Part shown: positions 13,802 to 16,358 of the stretch, one piece after another
Numbering within the stretch: position 1 is the first letter of the stretch
Layout of the letters: the number at the start of each line of letters is the position of its first letter
Origin: VAZQ01 sp036522235
GTDB taxonomy: Bacteria > Pseudomonadota > Alphaproteobacteria > Rhizobiales > Xanthobacteraceae
Length of the DNA: 16,358 bases
Assembly: GCA_036522235.1 (NCBI GenBank)
Contig: DATDGG010000151.1
Location: 1-16,358 of the forward strand
Direction of reading: 5' to 3'
Made by a program: the position numbers and the translations under genes
The notes under the pieces: generated by a model
The model's input: the letters and a program-made list of their open reading frames with translations, nothing else
Databases searched by the model: none
What the model was told of the DNA's origin: nothing

Positions 13802-13829
13802 TTGCCGCCGCCGCCGGCGCTGCTAGGAT
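13802..13829 (+). promoter_or_regulatory. candidate promoter of the six-Cys membrane protein gene
   Basis: TTGCCG (13802-13807) and TAGGAT (13824-13829), 16 bases apart, lie 28 bases before the GTG start at 13858, with GAGGAG between. The spacing allows a leader of about 20 bases. The elements are imperfect and the region is GC-rich, so this is a weak call. Confidence 0.3.
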
Positions 13830-13857
13830 TTCCGGCGACGCTGCGAGGAGACGCGCC

Positions 13858-14205
13858 GTGAATGAAACGAGACCCACGTCCCGGGCAAGAGCGCCACGAA
13901 GCCTGCGGTTCAGGTTGCTGGTCGGCGCCGGCATCGTGGCGGCGGCCGGTGCCGCGTGGGCGGTCCTCGACCATTGGGGCACGCCTGAGGAAAAGTCCGA
14001 GGTCATCGCCTATCGGCTCTGTGTCGCTTCTGCGGGGGACAAATGCCCGGCCGATGCGGCATTTGTGCGCAATCAAGGCGAGGACACGGTTGCCCGATGG
14101 GCGCAACGCGAATGCGCCGGCTACAAGCGGCGAAGGATAATCGTCAGCGATGGTCCGGCGGATTGCAACTGCACGATCGCCAACGTGACTTGCTCGTCGG
14201 ACTGA
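13858..14205 (+). CDS. small membrane-anchored protein with six cysteines
   Basis: The GTG at 13858 was chosen because GAGGAG (13845-13850) is 7 bases upstream; the frame is open further back, but the earlier residues look non-coding. The 115-aa product has a basic N-terminus, one membrane segment (about 19-36, LLVGAGIVAAAGAAWAVL) and a soluble C-terminal part. The Cys lie at 55, 63, 86, 103, 105 and 112, the last three in ADCNCTIANVTC. Basic residues before the segment predict that the Cys part is outside the cytoplasm, where three disulfides could form. No family was recognised. It is divergent from the Crp/Fnr gene, with 240 bases between starts, and 120 bases ahead of the glycosyltransferase. 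An alternative is a cleaved, secreted protein. Confidence 0.6.
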   Translation: MNETRPTSRARAPRSLRFRLLVGAGIVAAAGAAWAVLDHWGTPEEKSEVIAYRLCVASAGDKCPADAAFVRNQGEDTVARWAQRECAGYKRRRIIVSDGPADCNCTIANVTCSSD

Positions 14206-14216
14206 AGGCCCGTTTC

Positions 14217-14256
14217 GGTTAACGGCGCTGCGTCAGGTTAACAACGTTTCCGTTAA
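14217..14256. promoter_or_regulatory. GTTAA repeat cluster upstream of the glycosyltransferase
   Basis: GGTTAAC occurs at 14217-14223 and 14236-14242, and CCGTTAAG follows at 14250-14257. TTAA half-sites recall CtrA boxes, but their gaps (15 and 11 bases) do not fit the TTAA-N7-TTAA rule. They may bind another regulator or simply be an AT-rich promoter zone. Confidence 0.25.
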
Positions 14257-14290
14257 GTCTTCCGTCCGTGCTTGATCCCGCGCGGAGATT

Positions 14291-14306
14291 CATGAGACCT
14301 CTCATG
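14291..14306. repeat. CATGAG-N4-CTCATG palindrome
   Basis: CATGAGACCTCTCATG is a perfect 6-bp inverted repeat around ACCT, ending 19 bases before the glycosyltransferase GTG. It could be an operator or a small mRNA hairpin. The start codon has no clear ribosome site, so a structural role in translation is possible. Confidence 0.35.
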
Positions 14307-14325
14307 TTCCAACGATAGCGTTCTG

Positions 14326-15512
14326 GTGACGGAAAAAGTTGTCTTGGCCGTGCATGTGGGATCCGAAGACTCTGGCGGCAACCTCGCGGTGGTGATGCGC
14401 GCCTTCGAAGGCGGCGGCGCGCAGCGCGATATGGTGCTGCTATGCAATGCCCTCTTCGCCAAGGGCGTCCGGCTCACGATTCTGGTGTTGCGCAACGAAG
14501 GGCGGCTTCGTTGCCTGCTCGATCCGGGCATTGAGGTGATCGAGGTTGCGGGGCAACGCCTGCGCTACGCCATACCGGGCCTGCGAAAGGCGTTGCGCGC
14601 CTTGGCGCCCGGCTGCGTGGTCAGCTCGGAGGCAGCCCTGAATCTCTGCAGCTTCATCGCGGTGCGCTCGCTGCCGCGCCGCGATCGCCCTAGGCTCGTG
14701 CTGCGGGAGGTCGGCAGTCCCTCGCTCGCGCAGAGGCACGATCCGCACCCGCAAAATCGCGCCGCCTACCGGGTCCTGCGCTACCTCTACCGTCATGCCG
14801 ATCGCATCATCACCCTCACCGGCGGCGCGCGGCGCGATCTTATTCAGAATTTTTCCGTGCCGGAGCGGATCATCTCGGTCATGCGCGCCAATGCGGTGGT
14901 CCCGCCCGCCGGCTCGCCGGCTGGGACGGCGAGGCCGGCCGCGAGGCGGATCTCATCGTCTGCGTCGGGCGCCTGTCACCCGAGAAGGATCATCGAACGC
15001 TGCTGCAGGCCATGACGCTCCTGCCGCCGCATCGCGCGTGGCGTCTCGCCATCGTGGGCGAGGGACCGGAACGCGACGCGCTCGCAGCGTTGGCGAATAG
15101 CTGCGGGCTTGGCCCGCGGGTCAGCTTCACGGGCCAGGTCGCCGATCCGTTTGCCTGGATGATGCGGGCGCGCGTCGCGGTCTGCTCCTCGGTCTACGAA
15201 GGTCTTTGCAACGCGATCATCGAGGCGCTTGCCTGCGGCACGCCCGTGGTGTCGACCGATTGTCCGTATGGTCCGCGGGAAATCCTGCAGGATGGCCGCT
15301 ACGGCACGCTCACGCCGATCGGCGACGCCGCCGCCATGGCGCGCGCCATCGCGGCCGCGATGGAGGCGGGCGTGGATCGCGCCTTCCTGATGGGGCGCGG
15401 CCTCAACTATACGGCCGAAGCCGCGGCCGGGAACTTCCTCGAGATCGTGGCCGACCTGCATGCGAAGCCGCCCAGCGCGCACCAGGGCGCGGTCGTCGCC
15501 AGCACGCCTTGA
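14326..15512 (+). pseudogene. GT4-type glycosyltransferase, frameshifted
   Basis: Two frames together encode one glycosyltransferase of about 395 aa. The first (GTG 14326 to stop 15015) gives the N-terminal Rossmann domain, with RAFEGGGAQRDMVLL near residues 25-39. It reads sensibly to ANAVVPPA (about 14910) and then becomes Arg/Ser-rich. The other frame resumes at about 14910 with RLAGWDGEAGREADLIVCVG, then RLSPEKDH. It runs to 15512 with the UDP-sugar-binding signature YEGLCNAIIEALACGTPVVS (E-x7-E). Adding one C near 14910 rejoins them exactly (VVPPARLAGWD). The fault is in a GC-rich run, so either a sequencing error or a real mutation fits. An ATGA overlap at 15012-15015 could restart translation, but that product (166 aa, 15012-15512) would lack the RLSPEK loop. 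The start lacks a clear ribosome site. It probably builds surface polysaccharide with the deacetylase downstream. Confidence 0.8.
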
Positions 15513-15519
15513 GGCCGCC

Positions 15520-16314
15520 ATGTTGCAGAACCTGTTGACGGGCATTTCGAGAAAAGCTGCGCGCCATCACTGCTCGAAGCGCTTCGTGATGCGCAATCGC
15601 ACGCCGCTGGTGAGCTTCACCTTCGACGATGTCCCGGATTCAGCCTATCGCAACGGCGCCGCCATCCTGGACGAGCGCGGCGTCCGCGGCACCTTCTATG
15701 TCGCAGCCGGCACCTGCGGCAGCCCCGATACCTACTGGCGCGTGATCGAGCCCGCGCAGGTCCGCGCGCTCAACGAGCGTGGCCACGAGATCGGCTGTCA
15801 TACGTTCTCCCATGTCGGCGTCGACCGGCTCGATGCCGGGGCCATGGAGGAAGAATGCCGGCAGAATGCCGCGGCCTTGCAGGCGCTGTGCGGCGATATC
15901 GCGATCACGAATTTCTGCTACCCGTTCGGCCGCACCTCGCTGGCGCGCAAGCTGCAGCTGCAGCAGCGCTTCGACACCTGCCGCGGCATCTATGAAGGCA
16001 TCAATGCCGGCACCGCCGATCTCGCGCTGCTCAAGGTCATCGAGCTCTACGACCGGACCCTGACGGCGGACAAGCTGCAGCGCGTGCTGCGGGAGACCCG
16101 CGCGCGCAACGGCTGGCTCATCTTCTATACCCACGATGTCGCGGATCCGCCGAGCTGGATCGGCTGCTCTCCGGCGCTGCTACGCGCGACTGTCGCGGCG
16201 GTTGCGGCGGAGGGGTTCGCCTGTCTGCCGATCCGCGACGCGCTGGAAGCGATCGGTTACGCGGCGGCTTTGAGTCCTCGCCGACGCCCCTTGCGGGCGC
16301 CCGCTGGCCCATGA
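15520..16314 (+). CDS. polysaccharide deacetylase, NodB homology domain
   Basis: This is a 264-aa protein. The ATG at 15520 follows GAGG (15511-15514) by 5 bases and the glycosyltransferase stop by 7, so the two form an operon. A longer frame upstream lies inside the previous gene. The NodB (carbohydrate esterase 4) motifs are complete: SFTFDD (Asp pair, about 31-36), the metal-binding HTFSH in GCHTFSHVG, FCYPFGR, and a late FYTHDV with the final His. Such enzymes remove acetyl groups from N-acetyl sugars using a metal ion. No signal peptide is obvious (MLQNLLTGISRKAARHHC), so it may act in the cytoplasm on a precursor or be exported another way. Context points to exopolysaccharide, capsule or lipid-linked sugar modification. 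The exact substrate is not visible. Confidence 0.85.
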   Translation: MLQNLLTGISRKAARHHCSKRFVMRNRTPLVSFTFDDVPDSAYRNGAAILDERGVRGTFYVAAGTCGSPDTYWRVIEPAQVRALNERGHEIGCHTFSHVGVDRLDAGAMEEECRQNAAALQALCGDIAITNFCYPFGRTSLARKLQLQQRFDTCRGIYEGINAGTADLALLKVIELYDRTLTADKLQRVLRETRARNGWLIFYTHDVADPPSWIGCSPALLRATVAAVAAEGFACLPIRDALEAIGYAAALSPRRRPLRAPAGP

Positions 16315-16339
16315 GGGGCGCCGAGAGAGGGCCGCCCCT
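16314..16339 (+). terminator. 7-bp hairpin at the end of the deacetylase operon
   Basis: AGGGGCG (16314-16320) and CGCCCCT (16333-16339) pair around a 12-base loop, beginning at the last base of the stop codon. No T-run follows. The position suits an operon-end hairpin, but the large loop and missing T-run keep confidence low. Confidence 0.35.
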
Positions 16340-16358
16340 ACGAAAGATGCGATCGCGG

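Noticed and set aside
15460..15519. earlier start of the polysaccharide deacetylase
   Set aside because: The extra 20 residues are Arg/Ala-rich and lie inside the glycosyltransferase end. ATG 15520 has GAGG at 5 bases.
1..16358. CRISPR array, insertion sequence or integrase gene
   Set aside because: No regularly spaced direct repeats, transposase motifs or recombinase motifs were seen in any translated frame.

Overview
The window reads as chromosome of a GC-rich alphaproteobacterium, most likely of the Hyphomicrobiales (Bradyrhizobium-like). The evidence is high GC, strong GGAGG-type ribosome sites, GTG starts, and a gene repertoire of caspase-like secreted proteins, a Crp/Fnr regulator, a NosR/ApbE pair and a Tat-exported hydrolase. 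The genus is inferred, not shown.

Layout. Positions 1-63 look like the tail of an upstream gene. A gene-poor stretch follows (64-721). It contains a 25-nt match to the 3' end of a tRNA-Gly gene (possible integration footprint), a G6/C6 palindrome, and a perfect TGTGA-N6-TCACA Crp-type operator. Next is a translationally coupled pair: a large exported caspase-fold protein with four tandem Cys-rich repeats (722-4228) and an exported papain-like cysteine protease (4225-5007). After a 448-bp gap holding a second perfect TGTGA-N6-TCACA site comes a two-gene operon. It encodes a 65-aa membrane or secreted peptide ending in CPNGKC (5456-5653) and a polytopic membrane protein whose C-terminus resembles the MbcA/ParS/Xre (DUF2384) toxin-binding domain (5687-7450). 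The shared operator suggests the two operons form one regulon. This is the most unusual part of the window.

A hairpin and a good sigma70-type promoter separate this block from a second operon: alpha/beta hydrolase of epoxide-hydrolase type (7663-8640), ApbE-type flavin transferase (8652-9698), and NosR-like FMN/[4Fe-4S] membrane protein (9699-11888). ApbE would flavinylate the NosR-like protein in the periplasm. No nosZ or other nos genes are visible. Next come a secreted protein of unrecognised function (12007-12864), a convergent Crp/Fnr-family regulator (12904-13617, minus strand), and a small six-cysteine membrane-anchored protein (13858-14205).

The right end carries surface-polysaccharide functions: a GT4-type glycosyltransferase broken by an apparent single-base deletion near 14910 (14326-15512) and a NodB-type polysaccharide deacetylase (15520-16314), ending in a hairpin. 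No rRNA, complete tRNA, CRISPR array, transposase or integrase gene was seen.
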